A stretch of DNA of 22,766 nt from a virus: positions 1 to 22,766 of the IMG/VR virus record IMGVR_UViG_3300023178_001942. One strand, 5' to 3'. This document shows, one piece after another, positions 8,173 through 15,121 of the stretch. The translations under genes and the position numbers were made by a program. Below the pieces are notes generated by a model. That model searched no databases. It was not told the DNA's origin and was given only the letters and a program-made list of their open reading frames with translations. The number at the start of each line of letters is the position of its first letter. Position 1 is the stretch's first letter.

Positions 8173-8608
8173 TTTTTTAACTGATATCGAAAAAGAACAC
8201 TTTTTATCTTTAATCGATAGTCCAGATTTTATAAACCATAAATCAACAAACACCGGAATTGCTAGTCCTCTTAACTTTTTACCGGTAGAGTTTAGAGGTA
8301 TCGATAGAGTACTATTAATGAAAATGTATCCTAATGCTGTACAAGACTGGCATACAGATGGAGTTGGTTTACGCAGGCACAGTGTAATTATTCATCCTTT
8401 GACAAAAGATTATGCTTGTGCCCAAACTAACGACGGTGAAATTAATGGCACAGCAATTTTAAACACACAAGCAAAACACGCAGTATTCAATAATAATACT
8501 ACAAGAATGAATTTACAAATACCAATAGACGAAAGCTTTGAAAATTTAATGCAAAACAAAGACAGCGAACATTGGAAAATGATAGAAAGATTATACAATG
8601 ACAACTAA
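8147..8608 (+). CDS. Small 2OG/Fe(II) oxygenase-like protein A (TTG start)
   Basis: Translation should begin at TTG 8147: AAAGGAG at 8133-8139 sits 7 bases upstream and the frame then reads MQSYYQLPDFL. The protein is 153 residues. WHTDG gives iron ligands His69 and Asp71, followed by a strand with RRHSVIIHPL, distal His111 (AKHAVFN) and Arg120 (TRMNLQIPI) for 2OG. This is a compact double-stranded beta-helix oxygenase close to minimal length. It overlaps the GNAT-like gene by 26 bases and the next gene by 11. The substrate is unknown. In small phage proteins of this kind the residues may be kept for a hydroxylation or desaturation step in the same pathway. Confidence 0.7.
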   Translation: MQSYYQLPDFLTDIEKEHFLSLIDSPDFINHKSTNTGIASPLNFLPVEFRGIDRVLLMKMYPNAVQDWHTDGVGLRRHSVIIHPLTKDYACAQTNDGEINGTAILNTQAKHAVFNNNTTRMNLQIPIDESFENLMQNKDSEHWKMIERLYNDN

Positions 8609-9287
8609 ACCAGCAGATCATCCAATATGGGCAAAGTATAATTCAACACGCAAATTAAATACAGAATTATATTGGAACTTGCACACAGACTTTTTAGTTC
8701 CTACAATTTTTAAAATAGACATAGAAGAATTTGAAGCAGATATGTGGCAAGAAAAAAATAGATTTTTGCCTTGGGGTACTAACAGACCTGAACTAAATGA
8801 AATTCGACAAGGAATGCCTTTGGTAAATTATGACGGAAGATTATCTGATCACGATATTAGTATTGGCCCTTTAGATCATCATAACAAAGATAATCCGGAT
8901 AATTGTCTGTTAGAATGTGATTTTGTAGAACCAACTGCACTTTTAGATTTGCGCTGTTTTGATACAATAGAAAGAATTAAATCTTATATGTGTCGCAGTA
9001 GTGTATTATATTGGAAAGAAGGTGCAAATTTTTTACCACACTTTGATGTAATACTGCCTACAGTAAATTTAAGATTATGGGGAACAAATAATCCTGATAA
9101 CATAAGTTTGCGCTACAAAAAAGATGACGAAATGATACGTTGTGAAAATGTAGAAGCAGGTAGGTTATATTTAATAGAAACTAGTACTATACACGATGCA
9201 ACCTGTATAAACAATGATGTTTATCAATTCTTTTTTGGTCTAAACATTGATTCTTACCCTTTATTAAAGGAGTGTATTAATGTTTGA
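8598..9287 (+). CDS. 2OG/Fe(II) oxygenase-like protein B
   Basis: The protein is 229 residues. The C-terminal half has PHFDV (His148, Asp150), a VNLRLWGTN strand, AGRLYLIETSTIH with distal His199, and a final strand VYQFFFGLN. This matches the double-stranded beta-helix layout of small 2OG oxygenases. The arginine that usually binds the 2OG carboxylate about ten residues after the distal histidine is not evident; the position holds VYQ. The co-substrate site may therefore be different, or the protein may be inactive. The N-terminal ~110 residues are unassigned and include a DHHNKDNPDN stretch. It overlaps both neighbours by a few bases and is probably co-translated. Confidence 0.62.
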   Translation: MTTKPADHPIWAKYNSTRKLNTELYWNLHTDFLVPTIFKIDIEEFEADMWQEKNRFLPWGTNRPELNEIRQGMPLVNYDGRLSDHDISIGPLDHHNKDNPDNCLLECDFVEPTALLDLRCFDTIERIKSYMCRSSVLYWKEGANFLPHFDVILPTVNLRLWGTNNPDNISLRYKKDDEMIRCENVEAGRLYLIETSTIHDATCINNDVYQFFFGLNIDSYPLLKECINV

Positions 9288-9879
9288 AGAAATATATTTA
9301 GATATAGACTACAAAGAATTAGTTGATTATATTTTAGATGTTGCAGATAAAAAATTTCCTAATAAAGATAAAGATGCACATCAATTAGCATTACAATGTA
9401 GGAAAGAAATAACAGATATTGAAGAACAGTTAATTGAGTCTACTAAAAGTTTTAATTATGATTGGGATGCTTTTGATCCTAATACAATGACAAAACCTCC
9501 AATTAAACCTATTGACCAATGGCTTAAACAAGAAGATTTTAATTTAACACCTGACTATTTTAAAGGCACACCAATAGAAAAACTAAATGATTATCTAGTT
9601 TCTAACTACAATGTGTGCCGTGGCCGTATAATGAATATGCGACATAAATCATCATTGTCTTGGCACTATGATGATTCTCCAAGACTACATATTCCTATAA
9701 AAATTAATCCTGGATCTTTTATGGTAGTTGAAGACCAACTGTGTAAGTTTGAAATAGGAAAGGCGTATTTAATTGACACAACTAAAATGCATACAGCAGT
9801 TAACGCTTCTTTTGAATTTAGAATACACTTAGTCTACTGTGTTAATGATCTTATTGTCCGTACAAAAGCGCCACATTAA
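9280..9879 (+). CDS. 2OG/Fe(II) oxygenase-like protein C
   Basis: The protein is 199 residues. SWHYDDSPRLHIPI gives iron ligands His129 and Asp131; GKAYLIDTTKMH gives the distal His171, and Arg181 in FEFRIHLVY is positioned to bind 2OG. The GKAYLIDT-xxxH strand parallels GRLYLIET-xxxH in the preceding protein, so the two may be distant paralogues. AAAGGAG lies 8 bases ahead of the ATG, one of the better ribosome sites in this block. The start overlaps the previous stop by 8 bases. The last 51 bases run antisense into the end of the TauD-type gene on the other strand. It is the last gene of the plus-strand block. Confidence 0.7.
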   Translation: MFEEIYLDIDYKELVDYILDVADKKFPNKDKDAHQLALQCRKEITDIEEQLIESTKSFNYDWDAFDPNTMTKPPIKPIDQWLKQEDFNLTPDYFKGTPIEKLNDYLVSNYNVCRGRIMNMRHKSSLSWHYDDSPRLHIPIKINPGSFMVVEDQLCKFEIGKAYLIDTTKMHTAVNASFEFRIHLVYCVNDLIVRTKAPH

Positions 9880-10758
9880 TCTTTCACCTTTTACTTCTGT
9901 ACGATTGTGTAATCCGTACCACTGATCGTTAAAAATAAAATCGCCTGGCTTCCACGTATGTTTGTAAACGTATTTGTCTTGGAATGCGTGATCATATAAG
10001 TAGTTCCATAACCATTCGCTATCAAAGTCTGGATATTCTGTGCTGCGCCATTCTACTACTACACTAGGTATAAAGTAAAGAGCTTTTTTTCCGTGCCAGG
10101 GATGATCGCACACTAGTGGCTTCCATACACCTTCTGTTTCTGTAGTATATGTAGTATTACCTTGACTGTTAACATTTGAGCCATTAAATATTTCATATTC
10201 AGGATCGTCTGGAGTCAATTTGTAACCACCGTCGTTCTTTCCTACAGAAGGAACTTCGCCTGCAAATGCTTTCATACTATGTCTAACTTCTATAGTATCA
10301 ATAATTTTTTTAATATCTTCCGGAATGTCTTCATATGCTTTGCGCATATTACAAAAGCCTGTAATACCGTAATTTGTATCTCCAGGATTAACACAATAAA
10401 GCATAAGAGTGATTTGTTTTACATCTTTTCTTAGCGTTCCATTACTATGCCAGCAAAGTTCTAAATCAGCAAACAAGCCTATTTTGTTTCCGTCGTCGTC
10501 TCTTGCATTAGTAACTCTTGTAATTTCTACAGCATCAGGATCAGTAAAGTATAATCCTTCTGGACGTATATATGTCTTACCTATACGATTTACAACTTCT
10601 CTAAGTTTTTCTTTATCGTCTGGAATATCTCTTAATAGAATTAAATGATGTTCGGGTATTGCTTTTACAAAGTCTTTAAGTTCTTTATCAGACGCATTTA
10701 ACAAATCAAAATTTGCTTCAATACCTCCTGCGTTGTCTATATCTCTAATTTTTTCCAT
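9829..10758 (-). CDS. TauD/TfdA-type 2OG dioxygenase
   Basis: I choose the ATG at 10758 because AAGGAG lies 7 bases upstream; the in-frame TTG at 10788 is upstream of that site. The protein is 309 residues, a normal length for TauD-like dioxygenases. Iron ligands would be His104 in CWHSNGTL and distal His284 in GLHNRT, with Arg293 or Arg297 for 2OG. The second ligand position holds Asn106 where TauD has Asp, making an HxN site. TauD itself releases sulfite from taurine, but the wider family is diverse and the substrate here is not predictable. Its ribosome site lies in the 3' arm of a hairpin that also looks like the terminator of the tail-fibre gene. Its 3' end overlaps the plus-strand oxygenase by 51 bases. 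Confidence 0.8.
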   Translation of the reverse strand: MEKIRDIDNAGGIEANFDLLNASDKELKDFVKAIPEHHLILLRDIPDDKEKLREVVNRIGKTYIRPEGLYFTDPDAVEITRVTNARDDDGNKIGLFADLELCWHSNGTLRKDVKQITLMLYCVNPGDTNYGITGFCNMRKAYEDIPEDIKKIIDTIEVRHSMKAFAGEVPSVGKNDGGYKLTPDDPEYEIFNGSNVNSQGNTTYTTETEGVWKPLVCDHPWHGKKALYFIPSVVVEWRSTEYPDFDSEWLWNYLYDHAFQDKYVYKHTWKPGDFIFNDQWYGLHNRTEVKGERLMWRFCTDNKIINTVD

Positions 10759-10759
10759 T

Positions 10760-10796
10760 AAAAAACTCCTTACGCAGTATTTACGCAAGGAGTTTT
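10760..10796 (-). terminator. Terminator-like hairpin that holds the ribosome site of the next gene
   Basis: On the minus strand the arms are 10796-10784 and 10774-10762. They form a 13-bp stem with one G-U pair and a 9-base loop, and end in six U residues. It follows the tail-fibre gene by about 20 bases, where an intrinsic terminator is expected. AAGGAG (10771-10766), the ribosome site of the TauD-type gene, lies in the 3' arm, so a read-through transcript would hide it. The loop holds GTAAATA, a partial late-promoter-like match. Confidence 0.75.
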
Positions 10797-10818
10797 ATTT
10801 CTTTATAAGTTTTGATTA

Positions 10819-12117
10819 TTAATACATATCAGTCCAAACAGTACCATTATAGCCTTGGTGCTTATTAGTAGATGTCAAATATATCATCATACCAGCAACA
10901 GGTGTTGGTATTGCTGTATCACGTGCAGTTGCATCTGCATATACACCTGGCATAATTGCTCCTTGCACATCTAACGTTGCTGCCGGTGTGTACGTTCCTA
11001 AACCAAATTTTCCATCTTGGGTAATTGAAAGTTTATTAGCAACAGGTAATCCACCAGCACCATCGCCTGCTGTGAGAACAAATCCTGTATCTGCAACACC
11101 GAATGTTCCACTTGTTCTTGTTCCGTTTGTATCTATTGTTTTAAAAACTATAACACCGTGAGTGTCACCGTCATAAAGGTCAACAGCAGGTTGATTATTA
11201 GTAAGTGTAAATGTTGGTATTCCTGCTTTATTAATATCTATAGCATTTGATGTTACTTGAATAGCTGATACGTCACCGGTCAAATTACCTGTAACATCGC
11301 CTTGTACATTACCAAAAACATTACCTGTAACGTCACCTATTACGTCTGCTGTAACTATTCCATTTACACCGTCAACAATTAGTCTTGAATCATCAGCAAA
11401 AACTGAACCAATCACATCACCGTCTAGAGTGCCTGTTGCTGAAATAGAACCTGTAAAGGTTCCTGTGTGATCACCAGCAGCATTACCTGTAACATTACCT
11501 GTAACATTACCTGTTAAGTTGCCGTTAAATGTAGTTGCATTTACAGTTGCAGGCATAAGTAGTGCTACTGAATTTGAAAGATCTACAGTACCATTAAAAA
11601 TACTAATATTGTTACTTGTTAAATCACCTTCAATAGTACTTGTTGTTATACCGCCTGTAGCAGTTAGTGTGTTAGCTGAAACATCTAACATTACAGAACT
11701 ATCGTCACTAATAATATTAATTTTATAGTTACTTCCGGCTACTACACCACCACCCTGAATGCCTGCGCCGCCTTGTAAAAGGTTAGTTGAGTCAGTAAGT
11801 TCGCTAATATCTCTAGGAATTAGTAAGTTAGTTGGTTCCCATCTAGACTGTGTTGAATCCCATACTAATGCTTCCCCATCTGCAGGAATATTAAGAAGTG
11901 ATGTTGTGTCTACATCACCTAAGTCACCTATACTAGAATTATTTAAGTCAACTAATCCTGTGTCTACTTCAACTCCGCCTGTAGTAGTACCGTCACCTAC
12001 AAACAGTTTTTTTGTATCTGTTGTGTAAAGCAGCTCGCCCTCAGCTGGCAACGGATTAGTTAGCCCGTCGAGTAGCAATCTATCAGCATTAGTGCCTCTT
12101 CTTAATCGCAATGCCAT
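10819..12117 (-). CDS. Tail-fibre-like virion structural protein
   Basis: The protein is 432 residues. The N-terminus (MALRLRRGTNADRLL, then PAEGELLYTTDTKKLFVGDGTT) is the form I remember from the start of many phage tail-fibre and neck-fibre proteins. The middle has a low-complexity array of G(N/D)(V/L)TG units typical of fibrous shaft regions. The C-terminus, with GLGTYTPAATLDVQGAI and GMMIYLTSTNKHQGYNGTVW, resembles tip segments found in phage and bacterial fibres. AGGAG lies 7 bases ahead of the ATG, and an exact T4-type late promoter lies 30 bases upstream. It is a virion component and may contact the host surface. A hairpin terminator follows. No chaperone domain is visible. Confidence 0.82.
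   Translation of the reverse strand: MALRLRRGTNADRLLLDGLTNPLPAEGELLYTTDTKKLFVGDGTTTGGVEVDTGLVDLNNSSIGDLGDVDTTSLLNIPADGEALVWDSTQSRWEPTNLLIPRDISELTDSTNLLQGGAGIQGGGVVAGSNYKINIISDDSSVMLDVSANTLTATGGITTSTIEGDLTSNNISIFNGTVDLSNSVALLMPATVNATTFNGNLTGNVTGNVTGNAAGDHTGTFTGSISATGTLDGDVIGSVFADDSRLIVDGVNGIVTADVIGDVTGNVFGNVQGDVTGNLTGDVSAIQVTSNAIDINKAGIPTFTLTNNQPAVDLYDGDTHGVIVFKTIDTNGTRTSGTFGVADTGFVLTAGDGAGGLPVANKLSITQDGKFGLGTYTPAATLDVQGAIMPGVYADATARDTAIPTPVAGMMIYLTSTNKHQGYNGTVWTDMY
11262..11531 (-). repeat. Coding GN(V/L)TG repeat array in fibre gene
   Basis: Two runs of pentapeptide units (GNLTG, GNVTG, GDVTG, GNVFG, GNVQG) are encoded by repeated acattacctgta-like units on the plus strand, most regular at 11485-11520. 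Such short-period coding repeats are common in fibre shafts and are prone to change in copy number. Confidence 0.75.
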
Positions 12118-12146
12118 TTATATACTCCTGGAATGTCTATTATATG

Positions 12147-12154
12147 TATTTATA
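12147..12154 (-). promoter_or_regulatory. T4-type late promoter, exact TATAAATA
   Basis: The minus strand reads TATAAATA exactly, the consensus -10-like box of T4 late promoters recognised through the phage sliding-clamp/gp55 system. It sits about 30 bases ahead of the tail-fibre start codon, just downstream of the 105-residue gene's stop. Its position before a structural gene fits late expression. Confidence 0.75.
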
Positions 12155-12177
12155 CAATTTTTCGATATTCCAATCAT

Positions 12178-12495
12178 CTATCTTCTTTTTTTCATAAATT
12201 TTTGTGTTCTAGACTTTACATCTTTGACTAATTTAGAGGAATTAAGTCTAAAATCAACGTGGTCAATTTCGTCATCATACTGTGCTAAGAAAGTTTCTAA
12301 GCTAGTTTCTATAGATTCTATACTTTGGTCAGTAGCAACTTTTTGCTTATCCATATCTATTTCCCATATTCTACCATCGTGGAAATAAACACGGATATTA
12401 TGTATATACTCTATAGGAACAGCTTTGATTTCGATATCTTTGAAAACTTCCGGCCAGTGTTTAACGACTTCAGGAGGAAGTTTATTCTTAGGCAC
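12178..12495 (-). CDS. Conserved phage protein, 105 residues (GTG start)
   Basis: I do not recognise a function. The start is GTG at 12495, inside the last codons of the preceding gene (8-base overlap) and without an obvious ribosome site, so it is probably coupled. The protein begins PKNKLPPEVVKHWPEVF, then has strands IRVYFHDGRIWEIDM, an acidic helix with SIESIETSLETFL, and a basic tail ending KKRR. The overall style matches small conserved genes next to virion genes in marine T4-like phages (from memory). It shares the unit that follows the late-type box near 13414, so a virion or assembly role is a reasonable guess. Confidence 0.65.
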   Translation of the reverse strand: MPKNKLPPEVVKHWPEVFKDIEIKAVPIEYIHNIRVYFHDGRIWEIDMDKQKVATDQSIESIETSLETFLAQYDDEIDHVDFRLNSSKLVKDVKSRTQKFMKKRR

Positions 12496-13087
12496 TTTCA
12501 GCAGTCTTTGATTTGGCTACTTTCTTTTTTGTAGGCACTAGCTCTTCTGCCTGTTCTCTAAGTCTTTTTGCTTCTTTAAACATAGCATCTGCTTGAGAAC
12601 GATACTGTGCCGCTAAATCTTCGTCAGTCAAAACACCAGTAGGATTAGATGTAGCAACTTCTTCAGCAGTTACTGATTCCTCAGTAGGCTGTACTGTTCC
12701 TGTAGGACCAGCTGGTGCTAAATCAGCTACAGTAACACCTTGCTGTTGTGCAATTGCTTCGTTTAATTCACTTAACTTGATAACAGTTTTTGTATTAGGT
12801 GTCATTTCGACATCATCTGTAGATACTTTGACCATTTTTCCTGTAGTATGAAATGCTGAAAGCATATTGCGTCCATCCGGTAAAAGGGTACGCATCATAG
12901 CGTCAGCTAGATTCATAGATGATTGTCCTGCAGGTGATTCAACTAATTTCATTAGTGTATCGTGTTCGCCTGCTGCAAGATTTTCTGTAGTAACAACAAC
13001 TGCATTATCGGGCTCGCCTGGCACTACATTGTACGCTACTATTACTTTTCTTTTGTTTCTTGCCATTCGGCCTACGTGTTTTAACAT
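12488..13087 (-). CDS. Conserved phage protein, probable virion component, 199 residues
   Basis: The ATG at 13087 is preceded by AAGGAG at 9 bases; an upstream TTG at 13129 is less likely. The protein begins MLKHVGRMARNKRKVIVAY, with a beta-rich N-terminal part (VVVTTENLAAGEHDTLM, ESPAGQSSMNLADAM, LPDGRNML). After that comes an Ala/Pro/Thr/Glu-rich linker around residues 120-160, and a C-terminal helix with RSQADAMFKEAKRLREQAEEL and a lysine-rich tail. I remember similar proteins in the structural regions of marine T4-like phages, but this is not verified here. It lies between two other small genes in a set headed by a late-type promoter. Confidence 0.7.
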   Translation of the reverse strand: MLKHVGRMARNKRKVIVAYNVVPGEPDNAVVVTTENLAAGEHDTLMKLVESPAGQSSMNLADAMMRTLLPDGRNMLSAFHTTGKMVKVSTDDVEMTPNTKTVIKLSELNEAIAQQQGVTVADLAPAGPTGTVQPTEESVTAEEVATSNPTGVLTDEDLAAQYRSQADAMFKEAKRLREQAEELVPTKKKVAKSKTAESA

Positions 13088-13091
13088 AATA

Positions 13092-13379
13092 TTATGCTCC
13101 TTGTGTAGATTGCTGTTTAGCAACTGCATCTAAAAATTGTTCTAATTTATTATATGCTTGGCCTACAGTAACCATTTCGTTTGGTTTGAAAGCACCTCTT
13201 TGACTTGCAACATCAATGATGCTCTTGAGTGCATTCAAATCTTGTACAGTAAGATCGGGTCCTGATTGTTCTTGTGGTGCTTGCTGAGGCGCTGTTTGGG
13301 CATCACTTGGCATACCTTCTAATGCAGCAGTTGCATCAGCCTGCGAAACAGATTTATCAGAAGTTGTTTTTTCGCTCAT
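13092..13379 (-). CDS. Conserved phage protein, probable virion-associated, 95 residues
   Basis: The function is unrecognised. The first ~45 residues are low-complexity and rich in Ser, Thr, Ala, Gln and Pro (EGMPSDAQTAPQQAPQEQ), probably disordered. The C-terminal half has a predicted helical pair (LTVQDLNALKSIIDVASQRGAF, VGQAYNKLEQFLDAVAKQQ). AAGGAG lies 7 bases before the ATG. The late-type box AATAAATA is 35 bases upstream, and the next gene starts 4 bases after the stop, so it heads a late three-gene set. Confidence 0.68.
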   Translation of the reverse strand: MSEKTTSDKSVSQADATAALEGMPSDAQTAPQQAPQEQSGPDLTVQDLNALKSIIDVASQRGAFKPNEMVTVGQAYNKLEQFLDAVAKQQSTQGA

Positions 13380-13413
13380 ATTTTGTCTCCTTGTATAGTA
13401 TATATGCGCACTT

Positions 13414-13421
13414 TATTTATT
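13414..13421 (-). promoter_or_regulatory. Late-type promoter, AATAAATA
   Basis: The minus strand reads AATAAATA, one mismatch from the T4 late consensus. It lies at the end of the 92-residue gene and about 35 bases ahead of the 95-residue probable virion gene. Position and match are both good but not decisive in an AT-rich genome. Confidence 0.5.
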
Positions 13422-13695
13422 TGTATTTCAAATGTGGACAGGCTAACGTGAAGTAACTCATTTCTTTTGGTTCTTCAAAGCCTACTGTAAGTACTTGTTG
13501 GATTTTATTAGTGTCATTAAGAGATACATTTTTTCCAACATAAAATCTGTGTTTTAAATTTTTATCAACCCATTTAACAATTGATTGTTCTAAATTATAA
13601 GTCATAGGTATATTCAAATATTCAAAGTGAGGCGGAGCAAAACCGCACTGCCTCACATCAAAAACATTTAAAGGATTTGGATCTTTGTTCTTCAC
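13417..13695 (-). CDS. Conserved small phage protein, 92 residues (GTG start)
   Basis: The start is GTG at 13695, which overlaps the TGA of the VWA/metallopeptidase gene as GTGA, so it is translationally coupled. The protein has a DVRQCGFAPPHFEYL segment, a helix around residues 35-48 (EQSIVKWVDKNL), a strand HRFYVGKNVSL and a C-terminal LTVGFEEPKEMSYFTLACPH. It is rich in aromatic residues and compact. I know no function. Its tight link to the VWA gene suggests that it acts with the MoxR/VWA pair. Confidence 0.6.
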   Translation of the reverse strand: MKNKDPNPLNVFDVRQCGFAPPHFEYLNIPMTYNLEQSIVKWVDKNLKHRFYVGKNVSLNDTNKIQQVLTVGFEEPKEMSYFTLACPHLKYK

Positions 13696-15014
13696 GCTGC
13701 CTCGTCATAATGTGCTGTTACACCAAACGGTGCTTGCAATCCTTTATCTCGATGGCTGTGAATAATAAACACAGTATCACAATAGTCTGGATCACCCCAA
13801 CTATCCCAGGCATAACCGTCTGTAAACATAATGAATTTCTTAGGAACAATATCGTTCTCTTTCATATAAGTCCAGTTAATCATAAAGTCAGTACCGCCAC
13901 CGCCTAAGATTTCGTAATCTAGTAGGTCTTCGCCACCGTCTGCACTAAAGTCTTGTTCATTATAAACTTCTGTATCAAAGCACCATATTTTAATTTTATA
14001 GTCCTTATATTCTTCCATAATGCCTTTTATTTCACTTAAAAAGTCTCGACCTTGCGCATCGCCAATTGATCCACTCATATCTAAACAAATACAAAGATCG
14101 ATAGTTTCGTCAAAATTCATACCTGGAAGAATTGCTCCGGTATGCCAACCTTTACGGTTAGGACGCATAAAAGTATAGTCACTTTTAATAGTGCTTTGTA
14201 TTTGCTGACGTAATATTTCACGCCAGTTCATTTTAGGCTCTGTAAGTTCTTTGATCATTCTTTGCACAGCGGCAGGAGTATTTCCAGCACCGGCTGCTTG
14301 TGCGCTAGACAAGACATTTTCTTTTATTTCATCTTTGATCTTTTTAAGTTCTTCTTTAGAATATTTTGGTTTTTTGCTACTTGTACCATTGCCGTTAGAA
14401 TCTTCATCTTCGCCGTTATCGCTTTGACCTTCAGACTCGTCACCGTTCATATCTAAGTGTTCGTCTAATAGTTCACCTAATTGTTCTAAATATTCTTTAC
14501 CGCGTTCTTCTGCTTCTTTAAACAGGTCATCATAAACTTCTTCAGAAATCCAATTTTCATATTTGAAATCTTGGAAACAATCAACAATCTTAGGTTTTTC
14601 GCCAATGCGATCTCTTACAAGAATGTTGTTTACAATGTAATCGGCAGCTATGTTATATAGCATTGGAATTCGATCATCTCTACGACCTAAATGATCAAAA
14701 ACACAGTGTAGGATTTCGTGTGCAATAACAAACTCAATTTCTTTATTTGTCATTGCGTTAAAGAATTGTGTATTGTAATATAAATTGCGACCATCTACAG
14801 CCGCAGTGGGCAACCAATCGTCTGCTGCCAAAATACGCAAACGGGTTGCCATATTACCAAAGAAAGGATGACGAAGTAGCAGTCCTACTCGTGCAACAAT
14901 AATGCGATCGTATACTTCAACTCGCATTTCTTCTAATTGTTCGGGTGTAATATTAGGGTCTGGTTGCCAGTTTTTTAATTTACTAGCAGTATCTTTTGCT
15001 GTTGCTGTAGCCAT
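13692..15014 (-). CDS. VWA-like protein with putative metallopeptidase domain
   Basis: The protein is 440 residues. The N-terminal part is the putative metallopeptidase domain often fused to VWA: HEILH at 99-103, followed by CVFDH, gives a zincin-like HExxHxxxDH. A Glu/Asp/Ser/Asn-rich linker spans about residues 185-225. The C-terminal VWA-like domain carries the MIDAS sequence DMSGS at 312-316, then WCFDTEVYNEQDF, GGGGTDF and FTDGYAW. In cells, VWA proteins partner MoxR ATPases in remodelling or metal-insertion machines; the MoxR gene lies immediately upstream. GAGAGG precedes the ATG. It has its own consensus promoter. The client protein in the infected cell is unknown. Confidence 0.88.
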   Translation of the reverse strand: MATATAKDTASKLKNWQPDPNITPEQLEEMRVEVYDRIIVARVGLLLRHPFFGNMATRLRILAADDWLPTAAVDGRNLYYNTQFFNAMTNKEIEFVIAHEILHCVFDHLGRRDDRIPMLYNIAADYIVNNILVRDRIGEKPKIVDCFQDFKYENWISEEVYDDLFKEAEERGKEYLEQLGELLDEHLDMNGDESEGQSDNGEDEDSNGNGTSSKKPKYSKEELKKIKDEIKENVLSSAQAAGAGNTPAAVQRMIKELTEPKMNWREILRQQIQSTIKSDYTFMRPNRKGWHTGAILPGMNFDETIDLCICLDMSGSIGDAQGRDFLSEIKGIMEEYKDYKIKIWCFDTEVYNEQDFSADGGEDLLDYEILGGGGTDFMINWTYMKENDIVPKKFIMFTDGYAWDSWGDPDYCDTVFIIHSHRDKGLQAPFGVTAHYDEAA

Positions 15015-15046
15015 CAGTGCCTCTCATTTCCTAACTTTATGTATAT

Positions 15047-15075
15047 ATTATAGCAATATTTACTCAGTTTGTCAA
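15047..15075 (-). promoter_or_regulatory. Consensus sigma70-type promoter for the VWA gene
   Basis: On the minus strand: TTGACA (15075-15070), a 17-base spacer ending TGC, and TATAAT (15052-15047), then ATATAC. Both boxes and the spacing are exact consensus. It lies about 35 bases ahead of the ATG and just downstream of the MoxR terminator. Confidence 0.9.
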
Positions 15076-15085
15076 CCAGAAAAAT

Positions 15086-15115
15086 AAAGAACGGGCTCAA
15101 AAGAACCCGTTCTTT
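15086..15115 (-). terminator. Intrinsic terminator after the MoxR gene
   Basis: A 10-bp perfect stem (AAAGAACGGG with CCCGTTCTTT, arms 15106-15115 and 15086-15095) with a 10-base loop, followed on the minus strand by ATTTTT. It begins 7 bases after the MoxR stop and separates that gene from the next promoter. Confidence 0.88.
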
Positions 15116-15121
15116 TTCACA

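Noticed and set aside
10759-10788. TTG start for the TauD-type gene
   Set aside because: It lies in the hairpin ahead of the AAGGAG site; the ATG at 10758 is correctly spaced from that site.
11484-11520. Possible CRISPR-like direct repeats
   Set aside because: The short tandem units are in frame and encode the GNVTG fibre repeat; there are no spacers.
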